DNA of 64,000 nt. It comes from Cyclobacteriaceae bacterium. Its GTDB lineage: Bacteria; Bacteroidota; Bacteroidia; Cytophagales; Cyclobacteriaceae. The DNA is taken from assembly GCA_013141055.1 (NCBI GenBank), contig JABFRS010000001.1, positions 2,659,714 to 2,723,713 on the forward strand, read 5' to 3'. A model generated the notes under the pieces. That model did no database searches. It had not been told where the DNA came from and saw nothing but the letters and a program-made list of their open reading frames with translations. The translations under genes and the position numbers were made by a program. Positions 1-8,856 of this stretch are shown one piece after another (within the stretch, counting starts at the first letter, position 1; each line of letters starts with the position of its first letter).

Positions 1-101
1 TAATATTAGAATATTGATTTTGCTCCCAAACCCCATAGATAATTTTCCTTTTATTAAATTTTCACTCTATTTTTAACGCTTTATTAACCTAAACAAAACC
101 T

Positions 102-3100
102 ATGAAGAAGTTTTTACTGGTATGCTTCACATTCGTTTTTGCACTAAGCACTGCTTGGGCGCAAGAGAGAATGATATCAGGTAAAGTAACATCTACAGAA
201 GATGGATCTGCTTTGCCTGGTGTAAACGTGGTGCTGAAGGGCACGACAAATGGAACGGTTACCGACACAGATGGTAACTATAAGTTTAATGTGCCTGCTG
301 CAGGCGGTACATTAGTATTCTCATTCATTGGCTTGGAAACTCAGGAGGTTGCTCTGGGTGAAAGGACAGTAGTGGATGTAAAGCTTGGACTTGACATCAC
401 TCAATTGAATGAAGTTGTTGTAACGGGTTACGGAACTCAGGAAAGAAGAAAGCTGACAACATCAGTATCTTCTATCCAGGGTGGCGCAATCGCTCAGTTG
501 GCAACTCCTAGCTTTGTGGACCAGATGGCTGGTCGTGCAGCAGGTGTTCAGATTACTACCCAGACTGGTGTAATAGGACAAACTCCTATTATCAATATCC
601 GCGGTATAAATTCAATGTCATCAGGAACCTTCCCATTGGTGGTTGTTGACGGTGTGCCAATTATAACTGGTAACCAGAGCTCAGTAACTCCTACCAATCC
701 ATTAGCTGATATTAACCCAGCTGATATTGAGTCATATGACGTATTGAAAGACGGTGCTGCATCAGCGATCTACGGTTCACGTGCTGCTAATGGAGTTATC
801 CTCATCACTACTAAGAAAGGATTAAAATCAAAAGGTAAAGCTAATGTGACTTTTGCAGCCACAACAGGTTATTCAGAAGCCGTTAAAAGATTTGATCTTG
901 CAAATGCATCTCAATTCGAGACCATTGCAAATGCAAAGCTTGCTAACGCAGGTTCAGCTCCTTCAGCTTTCTCTGATCCAGCTATTGCAACCAGCGGTCA
1001 AACAGACTGGCAGGATGTTCTTTTGAGAAAAGGAAAGTTCCAGAGCTATAACCTGGGTCTTTCTGGTTCAACAGATGCAACCAGCTATTATTTCTCTGTA
1101 GGATATCAGAAGCAGGAAGGTAATATAGTTGCTAATGATTTTGAGCGTTTTACGTTCCTTGCGAATGCAGATCACCGTGCAAATAAATTCTTCAAGTTTG
1201 GAGGTAAAATTTCATTTACACGCGGTGTAACCAATGGTTTGAATACAGGAGCTAACGCACTTTCTGGTAACATTGCCGGTGGTATTCGTTTGTTCCCAAA
1301 TGTTACTGTTTATGATCCAACCAACGCAACGGGTTATAATCTTTCTGCAGATGGTCAGGCAATCGGGCCCGGCGCCAATACACGTGCCATTACCAGCAGC
1401 TGGACCAATCAGGGGTTTGTATTAGCGAACAATAAATTCCAGGCGACCAATGATCGTCTTCAGACAAATCTTTACGGTCAGCTTGACCTTATTGATGGTT
1501 TGTCAATTAAATCTCAAATTGGTATCGATTATTTAGCGAACAAGGATTTCCAGAAACAAGATCCACGTCATGGTGATGGAAGAGGATCTAATGGTTTTAT
1601 TTTTAATCAATTCAGAACCGTTACGACATGGGACTGGGTTAACACAATCAGTTACATCAAGGATTTCGGTTCTCATGGAATTGACTTCGTTGGAGGTTTG
1701 GAATATCAGAAAACTATCACTGAGTCATTCAATGGACAAGGATCAAGTTTCTCTGATCGTTTCTTTATGGATCATGGTTTGATTGGGGGTAATTATCAGA
1801 ATCAATTCTCAGGTGGTACTTATGTACCAAGAGCATTTGCTTCAACATTCGCTCGTTTGAATTATTCTTATAAGGATAAATACCTGGTGGGTGCTAGTGT
1901 TCGTCGTGATGGTACTTCTGATCTTGACCCTGCTAATCGTTATGGTGTGTTCTGGGGAGCTTCAGTAGGATACCGTGTGTCTCAGGAAGACTTCTACAAG
2001 AATTCAGGAATCAGCACTACAATTAATGACTTGAAGTTTCGTGCTAGCTACGCAACGATCGGTAACGTTAATATTGGCTCATTCCCGTATGCTGGTTTGT
2101 ATGCTGCTGCCAAGTATGGTTCACAGAACGGTATTGCTTTTGCCCAGGCTGGAAATCCTCTGTTGATCTGGGAAACCAGTAAGAAGACTGATATCGGTTT
2201 GGATGTGGGTATCCTGAATAACAAGATCACGGTAACATTTGACTGGTTCCAGAACGATATTGATGGAAACGTTCTTAATGTTCCTTATGCTCCTTCTTTG
2301 GGTATTCCGGGAGGTACGATTGCTCAGAACATTGGTGTTCTCAGAAACTCAGGACTTGAGTTGACTGTGAGTGCAACTGCATTAAATCGTAACGGATTTA
2401 CATGGAATGTTTCAGCTAACTATACATCCGTTAATAATGAGATCATCAAGACATTCCCTAATGCGGCTGGTGTAAATTCTGAAATAGGTGTTGGTAATTA
2501 TCTTATTAATGCTCGTGTTGGACAGCCTCTTAATGTAATCTATGGATATACATTCTCAGGAGTGAATCCTGATAACGGTTTTCCTTTGTATGAAAAGGGT
2601 ACCGGTCAGATCGTTCAGCGTAATATTGTGAACGGAAACTACTCTTTCTACGATCCGGCGAATCCTCTTAATGAAACTAACGTAACAGGTGCCCCACTGA
2701 ATCCTGCAGATGTTAGTGCGGGTGGTGATCGTAAAATTCTTGGTAAGACTACTCCAACCTGGTTTGGTGGTTTAACAAATAACTTTACTTATAAGAATTT
2801 TAGCCTTGAAGTTTTCTTAAGATATTCAGGTGGAAATCAGGTGTACAACCAGACCCGTCAGGATGTTCTTCTTGGTCAGGATTTCACAAACACTGGAACA
2901 GAGTTGTTGAACTCATGGACTCCTGAAAACCGTAGCACAACAATGCCTAGGATGTACCTAAGCAACAATTCTCAGGTAAATCAGTCTGGTGTTGCTACAT
3001 CACGTTTCGTTGAAAGTGGAAACTTCCTTCGCATACAGAATATCCAACTAGGTTATTCAATACCTAAATCACTATTAGGTTCAGGAGATAACAAGATCGC

Positions 3101-3245
3101 TAGTGTCCGCGTATTTGCTCAAGTGCAGAATGCGATCACGATCTCTAGCTACAAAGGCCTTGATCCTGAATTAGGTGCAGGTCTTGATAACAATACGAAT
3201 CCATTGAGCCGTACGTATACGATCGGTGTCAACATCGGACTCTAA
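102..3245 (+). CDS. SusC/RagA-family TonB-linked outer-membrane protein
   Basis: Predicted outer-membrane barrel that imports an oligomeric nutrient, powered by TonB, with the SusD-like lipoprotein encoded next. The 1047-residue product has a Sec signal peptide ending near AWAQ (about residue 21). A carboxypeptidase-regulatory-like beta-sandwich follows (about 25-100; SGKVTSTEDGSALPGVNVV). Next come a TonB-box-like segment with NEVVVTGYGTQ (about 103-113) and a plug domain with the family motifs INIRG, VVVDGVPI and YGSRAANGVILITTKKG (about 120-240). The rest is beta-barrel. Length is typical for SusC. The start is the first ATG, directly before the signal peptide. Twenty-one bases separate it from the SusD gene, so the two are co-transcribed. 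The substrate cannot be read from sequence: no glycoside hydrolase, peptidase or sigma/anti-sigma pair lies nearby. Confidence 0.95.
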   Translation: MKKFLLVCFTFVFALSTAWAQERMISGKVTSTEDGSALPGVNVVLKGTTNGTVTDTDGNYKFNVPAAGGTLVFSFIGLETQEVALGERTVVDVKLGLDITQLNEVVVTGYGTQERRKLTTSVSSIQGGAIAQLATPSFVDQMAGRAAGVQITTQTGVIGQTPIINIRGINSMSSGTFPLVVVDGVPIITGNQSSVTPTNPLADINPADIESYDVLKDGAASAIYGSRAANGVILITTKKGLKSKGKANVTFAATTGYSEAVKRFDLANASQFETIANAKLANAGSAPSAFSDPAIATSGQTDWQDVLLRKGKFQSYNLGLSGSTDATSYYFSVGYQKQEGNIVANDFERFTFLANADHRANKFFKFGGKISFTRGVTNGLNTGANALSGNIAGGIRLFPNVTVYDPTNATGYNLSADGQAIGPGANTRAITSSWTNQGFVLANNKFQATNDRLQTNLYGQLDLIDGLSIKSQIGIDYLANKDFQKQDPRHGDGRGSNGFIFNQFRTVTTWDWVNTISYIKDFGSHGIDFVGGLEYQKTITESFNGQGSSFSDRFFMDHGLIGGNYQNQFSGGTYVPRAFASTFARLNYSYKDKYLVGASVRRDGTSDLDPANRYGVFWGASVGYRVSQEDFYKNSGISTTINDLKFRASYATIGNVNIGSFPYAGLYAAAKYGSQNGIAFAQAGNPLLIWETSKKTDIGLDVGILNNKITVTFDWFQNDIDGNVLNVPYAPSLGIPGGTIAQNIGVLRNSGLELTVSATALNRNGFTWNVSANYTSVNNEIIKTFPNAAGVNSEIGVGNYLINARVGQPLNVIYGYTFSGVNPDNGFPLYEKGTGQIVQRNIVNGNYSFYDPANPLNETNVTGAPLNPADVSAGGDRKILGKTTPTWFGGLTNNFTYKNFSLEVFLRYSGGNQVYNQTRQDVLLGQDFTNTGTELLNSWTPENRSTTMPRMYLSNNSQVNQSGVATSRFVESGNFLRIQNIQLGYSIPKSLLGSGDNKIASVRVFAQVQNAITISSYKGLDPELGAGLDNNTNPLSRTYTIGVNIGL

Positions 3246-3266
3246 TCATTTAAATGAATAAAAAGA

Positions 3267-4940
3267 ATGAAAACATATAAAACACTAACAAGCGCATTAA
3301 TAGCTGTTGTTTTGGTGGCAAGTTCATGCGGAGATCTGCTGGAACTGACACCTCAGACAGCGCTTTCGGATGCAACAGCGTTTGCTACACCGGAGCGAAT
3401 TGAATTGACAGTAGCAGGTATGTACGATGCTGCACAATCAGGATTTTATGCTGGTGGTGCTGTACGTGGATATCCTTTTGGAGCTGCTCACGTGGAGCAA
3501 GGTGACAACCGTGGAGAAGATGTTGTAAATACACAAGCTTTCTTCCTTATCACTTATTCCAATACTTATGACGGAGTGTCCGGTAATAACGATTTCCACT
3601 TCCAGACGCTTTTCGCGTTGGTTAATCGTGTGAACGTTGTATTAGCAGGTCTTGAAACAGCAAAGCCTTCTGCTACGCTGACACAAGCTCAAATAGATGC
3701 TTACAAAGGTGAAGGCCGTTTCCTGAGAGCCCTGGCTTACATGGAATTGCTAAAACACTTTTGTCGTCCTGCCTGGGATAACAAAAATGCACCACTTGGC
3801 GGTATGCCATATCGCAAAACTGCGATCGTTTCATCCCTTGCAGCGAATGATGCGACTGCCTTGGGAAGAGCCACTGTAGCGGAAAATTATGCCGATATCT
3901 TAGCGGATCTTGACTATGCTGAATCAGTATTACCTAATACCCGTACAGGAAGTCTGAAAGTCGCTCGCGCAACGAAAGCTGCAGCGATTGCTTTGAAGAC
4001 TCGTGTTCACCTGAATTTGCGCAACTGGGCAGCGGTTGTTACAGAAGGTAACAAACTTGCTCCTCAAGCAACGGGCCCTTTCACCGCAATTGGTGCAAAT
4101 GGTACTTATGCTCTTACAACCAGTCCTTTCGGACCATTTACTTCCGGAAATAGTAAGAGTAATACGGAATCAATCTTCTCAATTGAGAATGATGTGACTG
4201 ACAATCCTGGCGTAAACGGAGCATTGCCTTCCATGTACAATACCTCAGTAGCACCTACGACAGGTCGAGCATTGGTTGCTATTAGTCCATACATCTGGAA
4301 CCAGACTTGGTGGAATGCATCAGATATCCGTAAGTCATCAACAATGGTTAATATCAATGTTGAACTTCCTGGTGGTGGTGGAAAAGGCGGATATTTCACA
4401 AAGAAATATTCTGACGTAGTGGGTGGATCAGATAATGCTCCTATCATTCGTTATGCTGAAGTTCTCCTGAACATGGCAGAGGCGATCCAGCGTCAGATTG
4501 CTGTTGGTGCTGCTCCAGATCCAAGAGCTTTCGCTCTATACAATGCGATTCGTAGCCGCGCAAATGCTGCAGGTACGGATTTATCATATGATGGAATTGG
4601 TGACTTTGCGAATGGACAAGCTTTGATTACCGCTATCCTTAACGAACGCAGAATTGAATTCCTTTGCGAAGGTATGCGTTGGATGGATATTACCCGTTTA
4701 GCAGAAACTACAGAAGATGCATTACTGTATAACACATGGGGCGGTGGTATCCCGGCTAAGGTAAGTTCGAATGCGATCACTAACTATCAGCCATTATACA
4801 CTGGTAACCCAGCTACTAATCCAGGTATTTTATCGCATATAGCAATTCCTTATAGCAATTATAAGTTTTTATGGCCTATCCCAACTTCTGAGGTCATCTT
4901 GAACCCTACATTGGCAGCTCAACAAAATCCGGGCTGGTAA
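3267..4940 (+). CDS. SusD/RagB-family nutrient-binding outer-membrane lipoprotein
   Basis: Surface lipoprotein expected to cap the SusC barrel encoded immediately upstream and bind its substrate. The 557-residue product starts with a lipoprotein signal peptide whose lipobox is ASSCG, so Cys21 is the likely lipidated residue. After it comes the usual SusD start (GDLLELTPQTALSD). The C-terminal half has the SusD hallmarks IIRYAEVLLNMAEA and LNERRIEFLCEGMRWMDITR, and it ends with a segment like FLWPIPTSEVILNPTL, typical of the family. Length is normal. It is the last gene of the two-gene unit, with a strong hairpin terminator 26 bases after the stop. Confidence 0.95.
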   Translation: MKTYKTLTSALIAVVLVASSCGDLLELTPQTALSDATAFATPERIELTVAGMYDAAQSGFYAGGAVRGYPFGAAHVEQGDNRGEDVVNTQAFFLITYSNTYDGVSGNNDFHFQTLFALVNRVNVVLAGLETAKPSATLTQAQIDAYKGEGRFLRALAYMELLKHFCRPAWDNKNAPLGGMPYRKTAIVSSLAANDATALGRATVAENYADILADLDYAESVLPNTRTGSLKVARATKAAAIALKTRVHLNLRNWAAVVTEGNKLAPQATGPFTAIGANGTYALTTSPFGPFTSGNSKSNTESIFSIENDVTDNPGVNGALPSMYNTSVAPTTGRALVAISPYIWNQTWWNASDIRKSSTMVNINVELPGGGGKGGYFTKKYSDVVGGSDNAPIIRYAEVLLNMAEAIQRQIAVGAAPDPRAFALYNAIRSRANAAGTDLSYDGIGDFANGQALITAILNERRIEFLCEGMRWMDITRLAETTEDALLYNTWGGGIPAKVSSNAITNYQPLYTGNPATNPGILSHIAIPYSNYKFLWPIPTSEVILNPTLAAQQNPGW

Positions 4941-4965
4941 TTAGGATGAAGTAGTACTTTTTGTG

Positions 4966-4996
4966 AAAGAGTGCCCTTTCGGGGGCACTCTTTTTT
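4966..4996 (+). terminator. Rho-independent terminator of the susC-susD unit
   Basis: An 11-bp stem (AAAGAGTGCCC at 4966-4976 with GGGCACTCTTT at 4983-4993) around a six-base loop, followed by T residues to 4996. It lies 26 bases after the SusD stop codon and separates the SusC/SusD unit from the next TonB receptor gene. Confidence 0.85.
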
Positions 4997-5085
4997 AATT
5001 TCGCTTCCACACCCATGAGAAGTGTAAATAGACTCTGTGCTTGTTTAATATTTTAACGGAGAGTTCCTCCATTTTCTTTCTAAGA

Positions 5086-7764
5086 ATGAGATTTAAGTAT
5101 TTTTTCAGTACACGATTTCCTTTGGTAATTTTTTTTATAATTCTTTCACAGAATATCAACGCTCAAAATGGGCAAAGTCAAATTCCTTTAAAAGAAGCTC
5201 TTGAAGTAGTAGAGAAAAAAGAAGGAGTAAAGTTTTTCTATAGAAATGACTGGATCAAGAGTATTACGGTAAACCAACCTTCATCACTTAGTCTTCAGGA
5301 TTTCCTGGCATTTACTCTTAAAGATAAAGGTATTGGCAACATGCTGTTTTATGATGGCAAATACATCGTTCTTTTCAGAGGTAACCCTCCAGTATCTTCT
5401 TTGGAACCAAGAAAAGCAAATGAAACTGACAAGGTTGTTGTTGAGGAAAAATCAAACAACAAAAATGATATTTATACACTAAGTGGTGTCATTAAAGATG
5501 CTATTACAGATGAACCTATCATAGGGGCAACGGTTTTTGCTGTTGAGCAGGAAAAAGGAACCGTAACGAACCACGAAGGTAATTTTTCTCTTAAGCTTCC
5601 CTCCGGAACACACCGGGTTCGGGTTACAGCAGTTAGTAAGTTACCTACTGCGCAGGTGATTAATTTGAGTGAAGATCAGCGAATGGACATTGAAATGTTC
5701 GAGCAGACGACTCAATTAGATGATATTGTTATTCTTTCTCAGGGAACTGACAGGAATATTTCGTCCACAGAAATGGGACTAATGAAAATTGATGTTAAAA
5801 CTATGAAGACAATGCCCCAATTCATGGGTGAGGTGGATGTGATTCGAAGTATCCTAATGCTTCCAGGAGTTAGTACAGTGGGAGAAGGAGCCAGTGGCTT
5901 CAATGTAAGAGGAGGAAACGTTGATCAGAACCTTATATTACTTGATGAAACTCCATTATATAATTCATCACACTTATTTGGATTCTTTTCAACCTTCAAT
6001 CCTGATTTCGTAAAAGACGTTACACTCTTGAAAGGTGGAATGCCCTCAAGCTATGGAGGAAGAATTTCTTCCGTACTGGATGTAAAAATGAAAGATGGTA
6101 ATTCAAATAAGTTCTCGGGAACGGGGGGTCTTGGAATTATCACGAGCCGTCTTCTTTTGGAGGGACCGATTGGAAAGAAAACTACATTTGTGGTTGGAGG
6201 AAGATATGCGTATCCGAACTGGATCATCAGGCAAGTCCCTGATTTAAATGTACAACGTAGCTCCAGTAATTTTTATGATTTGAATTTGCGAATACGTCAT
6301 CAGATCAATGACAAGAATAACATCTATTTCTCGGGATATAGAAGCAGCGATCAATTTAAATTTGCTGCAGATACAACATACGGATGGAGTACAACGAATT
6401 TTTCTCTTAAGTGGAATACTGTAATTAGTAATAATTTGTTTGCCAACATTACCGGGATTTACTCCAAGTATGAAAACCAGATTACTGGTAGTAAAGCGAC
6501 GAAAGAATTCAAAGCTGACTTTGGTATTGATACAAGAGGTGGAAAAATTGATTTTACCTACGTTCCTGGTGGAGGCAAGCATCGTATTGATTTCGGAACC
6601 AGCATGACCTATTACACTTTTAATCAAGGTAAGTTGGTGCCGGCCAACAATTCATCCATTAATCCCATTTCCATCCAGGATGAGCACTCGATTGAGGGTG
6701 GATACTATATCAGTGATGAATTTAAATTAAGCGAATCGTTTTCTGTACATGGTGGTGTTAGATATTCTACATATTCAGTAAGAGGAGCCAAGGATGTGAA
6801 TGTCTATGCAGAAGGTGTTCCTAAGAGCACGAACACTGTGGTGGATGTACTTCACTTTACTGATGGTCAGGAAATAAAAAACTATTCAGGATGGGAGCCA
6901 AGGCTTTCAATGAAAATGTCGCTGAATCCACAAAGTTCCATCAAGGTTAGCTATAACCGGAATTATCAATATTTGCAATTGATCTCAAACACAACAGCGG
7001 TAAGCCCTCTTGATTTATGGAAAAGCAGTAATTATTATGTAAAGCCCCAGATTGGGAATCAGGTTGCAATCGGATATTTCAAGAATTTTAAACAGAACCG
7101 ATGGGAAGCTTCTATTGAAGGATATTATAAGCAAGTTGAGAATCTTGTTGAATATAAGGATGGTGCTAACCTTTTCATGAATCCAAATCTTGAAGCTGAG
7201 CTGTTAAATGCCAAAGGAGAGGCGTATGGGGTTGAACTATTCATAAAGAAAAAGGAAGGAAAATTAACGGGCTGGTTGGCATACACGTATGCAAGAACAT
7301 TTAGAACTGTCTCAGGAAATTCTCCTGAGGAAACTCTAAATCAAGGCAAGCAGTATCCTTCGAATTTTGATAAGCCACACGATGTTTCGATCGTTGCAAA
7401 TTATGCTTTCACGAGAAGGTTGAGTTTATCGGCAAATTTCACCTACAGTACTGGTAGGCCAATCACCTATCCACAATCTGTTTATTTGATTGATGGATAT
7501 GCAGTGTCTCAATTTACTGAACGTAATCAGGCTAGAATTCCAGATTATCATAGACTGGATTTATCTTTTACGATTGAGGAAAGCTTAAAGCGAACCAAAA
7601 AATGGAAGGGGAGTTGGACGTTTTCAATCTACAATGTTTACGGAAGAGCAAACCCTTATTCTGTATTTTTCAAACCACAGTTTAACGGATTCCAGACACA
7701 GTCTTATCAGTTAGCGGTAATTGGAACAGTATTCCCATCGATTACTTATAACTTTAAATTTTAG
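5086..7764 (+). CDS. TonB-dependent receptor with N-terminal STN-like domain
   Basis: Outer-membrane receptor of 892 residues. The signal peptide ends near NINAQ. An STN-like (secretin/TonB N-terminal) domain follows (about 30-100; IPLKEALEVVEKKEGVKFFY). Then come a carboxypeptidase-regulatory-like domain (about 140-220; YTLSGVIKDAITDEPIIGAT), a plug domain (GFNVRGGNVDQNLILLDETP, then YGGRISSVLDVKMKDGN) and a barrel ending in YNFKF. The frame also opens at a TTG at 5041. The ATG at 5086 is preferred because it places the hydrophobic signal peptide at the N terminus. STN domains usually signal to an anti-sigma factor, but none is encoded nearby. It begins a four-gene same-strand group with two DUF4249 lipoproteins and an MG2-like protein, so a surface uptake complex is likely. 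Substrate unknown. Confidence 0.9.
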   Translation: MRFKYFFSTRFPLVIFFIILSQNINAQNGQSQIPLKEALEVVEKKEGVKFFYRNDWIKSITVNQPSSLSLQDFLAFTLKDKGIGNMLFYDGKYIVLFRGNPPVSSLEPRKANETDKVVVEEKSNNKNDIYTLSGVIKDAITDEPIIGATVFAVEQEKGTVTNHEGNFSLKLPSGTHRVRVTAVSKLPTAQVINLSEDQRMDIEMFEQTTQLDDIVILSQGTDRNISSTEMGLMKIDVKTMKTMPQFMGEVDVIRSILMLPGVSTVGEGASGFNVRGGNVDQNLILLDETPLYNSSHLFGFFSTFNPDFVKDVTLLKGGMPSSYGGRISSVLDVKMKDGNSNKFSGTGGLGIITSRLLLEGPIGKKTTFVVGGRYAYPNWIIRQVPDLNVQRSSSNFYDLNLRIRHQINDKNNIYFSGYRSSDQFKFAADTTYGWSTTNFSLKWNTVISNNLFANITGIYSKYENQITGSKATKEFKADFGIDTRGGKIDFTYVPGGGKHRIDFGTSMTYYTFNQGKLVPANNSSINPISIQDEHSIEGGYYISDEFKLSESFSVHGGVRYSTYSVRGAKDVNVYAEGVPKSTNTVVDVLHFTDGQEIKNYSGWEPRLSMKMSLNPQSSIKVSYNRNYQYLQLISNTTAVSPLDLWKSSNYYVKPQIGNQVAIGYFKNFKQNRWEASIEGYYKQVENLVEYKDGANLFMNPNLEAELLNAKGEAYGVELFIKKKEGKLTGWLAYTYARTFRTVSGNSPEETLNQGKQYPSNFDKPHDVSIVANYAFTRRLSLSANFTYSTGRPITYPQSVYLIDGYAVSQFTERNQARIPDYHRLDLSFTIEESLKRTKKWKGSWTFSIYNVYGRANPYSVFFKPQFNGFQTQSYQLAVIGTVFPSITYNFKF

Positions 7765-7770
7765 TCGGAT

Positions 7771-8805
7771 ATGAGGATGAGGAGATTTTTATTTTTAGTA
7801 CTGATAGGGGCGGCAAGCTGTATCGAGCCTATTAATTTGAAAGATGCTGGAGCAGGTGGTGCTTTGGTAGTAGATGGCTGGGTAACGGATCAACCTGGCC
7901 CATACATTATTAAGCTTAGCAGAACAATTCCTTACAATAATAGCGCTCCGGTAAAAGTTTATTCTGTTCCGGAAAGAGGCGCAAGTGTCACCATTGAAGA
8001 TGATCTGGGGAATATTTCGCTTCTTACAGAGACAACAGAAGCAGGATCTTATGCTACTAGTGGACTAACAGGCGTCGTTGGAAGATCCTATCAACTTAAG
8101 TTTCAAACATCGACCGGAAAGAAGTACGCCTCAACAATTGAGAAGATGCCTGCCAATCCAGGCCTTTCAGCAATCAAAGCTGAGTTTCAGGTGAGTGAAA
8201 CCATTTTCATTAATGCAAATGGGAGTTCAAGAATTCAGAAGAAAGAAGATTTTGGCATTTATGTAATTGTGAATGATCCAGCCGCGTCAGAGAATTTCTA
8301 CCGCTGGAAAGCCAATGGCGTTTATGAGTTTTTTAGCGTGACTGACTTTGCTGATAGAAAGCAATGCTGGGCTCCAACACTAACAAGACTGGAATCACAA
8401 CTTCAGATTGCCAGTGATACGTATTTTGATGGAAAAGAATACAAACAGTTTATTGGTATCTTTCCCTATGACAGACCTACGTATTATTTACTAACCGTTC
8501 GCCAGCAATCTTTAACTGCAACCGCACATTCATTTTTAAAGAGAATAAATATTCAGCAAACGAGTACAGGTACTCTTTTTGATCCACCTGCAACTCCGAT
8601 TTCAGGTAACATAAAAAATCTAGACGGTTCAGAAACAGTATTAGGTTTTTTTAGTGCATGCTCTGAAGTTCAGAGTACTTTACTGGTAAATAGGTTTGTG
8701 GAGTCAGGAAGAGTTAATCCTTCACGCTACACAGCTCCCAAAAATGGAGACTGCAGGCTTCATGAAGTACTTGCAACCAACATTAAGTGGCCGGGATTTC
8801 CTTAG
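7771..8805 (+). CDS. DUF4249 family lipoprotein (copy 1)
   Basis: A 344-residue lipoprotein with a short signal peptide and lipobox GAASC (Cys17). The mature part matches the DUF4249 pattern: VDGWVTDQPGPYIIKLSRT near the N terminus, a beta-rich carrier-like domain, and the conserved pieces NFYRWKANG, QQSLTATAH and GTLFDPPATPISGNI. The family is commonly encoded beside TonB receptors in Bacteroidota, and it is thought to act as the receptor's surface partner, as SusD does for SusC; its ligand is unknown. The gene starts six bases after the receptor stop, so it is co-transcribed. A clear paralogue lies two genes downstream at 10661. Confidence 0.9.
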   Translation: MRMRRFLFLVLIGAASCIEPINLKDAGAGGALVVDGWVTDQPGPYIIKLSRTIPYNNSAPVKVYSVPERGASVTIEDDLGNISLLTETTEAGSYATSGLTGVVGRSYQLKFQTSTGKKYASTIEKMPANPGLSAIKAEFQVSETIFINANGSSRIQKKEDFGIYVIVNDPAASENFYRWKANGVYEFFSVTDFADRKQCWAPTLTRLESQLQIASDTYFDGKEYKQFIGIFPYDRPTYYLLTVRQQSLTATAHSFLKRINIQQTSTGTLFDPPATPISGNIKNLDGSETVLGFFSACSEVQSTLLVNRFVESGRVNPSRYTAPKNGDCRLHEVLATNIKWPGFP

Positions 8806-8856
8806 TAGACAATGTTATCTATCAAGTTATATTGTAAATCTTCGAAAAATTTTATT

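Noticed and set aside
1-101. Promoter for the susC gene
   Set aside because: The region is A/T-rich with no good TTG plus TAnnTTTG combination, so no promoter is called.
5041-5085. TTG start for the STN receptor
   Set aside because: It would add 15 residues before an obvious signal peptide; the ATG at 5086 is better.
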